Positions 5,850 through 5,939 of a stretch of DNA of 5,939 bases are shown one piece after another. Where the stretch lies: assembly GCA_030705745.1 (NCBI GenBank), contig JAUZPT010000194.1, forward strand, positions 1 through 5,939. Direction: 5' to 3'. Within the stretch, counting starts at the first letter, position 1. Each line of letters starts with the position of its first letter. Source of the stretch: Bacillota bacterium. GTDB lineage: Bacteria > Bacillota > Bacilli > Bacillales > Cytobacillaceae. Below the pieces are notes generated by a model. It ran no database searches. It had not been told where the DNA came from and saw nothing but the letters and a program-made list of their open reading frames with translations. The translations under genes and the position numbers were made by a program.

Positions 5850-5939
5850 AGGCATCTCTACCTAAAGAATTGCAACACAGCTTTTCAAGAAGAAACAAAA
5901 AATCGATAAATTTATCAATCACACGAAGCAGATGATCAG
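5850..5939. other. A/T-rich tail without a recognised gene
   Basis: No plus-strand frame is convincing. A perfect 12-base palindrome, GATAAATTTATC, lies at 5905-5916. On the minus strand one frame is open from the window edge (5937) to a TGA at 5844-5842 inside the repeat end; its 31 residues (DHLLRVIDKFIDFLFLLEKL and 11 more) match nothing I know. Together with 5586-5713 and the repeat, this makes 354 bases without a supported gene. Confidence 0.4.

Overview
The window is a chromosomal segment of a Firmicute of the family Bacillaceae, probably a Bacillus relative outside the B. subtilis species group. The evidence is the gene order spoVFB-asd-dapG-dapA-rnjB, which matches the B. subtilis dipicolinate/diaminopimelate locus as I remember it. 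Strong purine-rich ribosome binding sites, a TTG start and a dipicolinate synthase (an endospore enzyme) agree with this. The genus is an inference; no rRNA or tRNA is present.

Layout. Bases 1-177 hold the last 58 codons of spoVFB, dipicolinate synthase subunit B. A 230-base gap follows with a plausible extended -10 promoter and two imperfect hairpins. Then come asd (408-1463), dapG (1501-2751) and dapA (2868-3740), all on the plus strand. The 116-base dapG-dapA gap is packed with overlapping inverted repeats. A rho-independent terminator closes the dapA unit at 3751-3784. A good SigA-type promoter at 3837-3866 then drives rnjB (3918-5585, RNase J2, TTG start). After rnjB there are two back-to-back terminators, one per strand, then a 136-base G+C-rich palindromic repeat (5714-5849) and 90 bases with no recognised gene.

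How the genes work together. DapG phosphorylates aspartate, Asd reduces aspartyl phosphate to the semialdehyde, and DapA condenses the semialdehyde with pyruvate. The product feeds diaminopimelate (cell wall) and lysine synthesis. In the sporulating mother cell SpoVFA/SpoVFB use the same branch to make dipicolinic acid, the spore-core chelator. rnjB is an RNA-decay gene that is a neighbour but transcriptionally separate.

The genes are ordinary. The parts worth a second look are the mutually exclusive hairpins before dapA, an RNase J2 that keeps a full set of metal-ligand motifs, the palindromic repeat after rnjB, and a terminator that only pairs fully when read from the minus strand.
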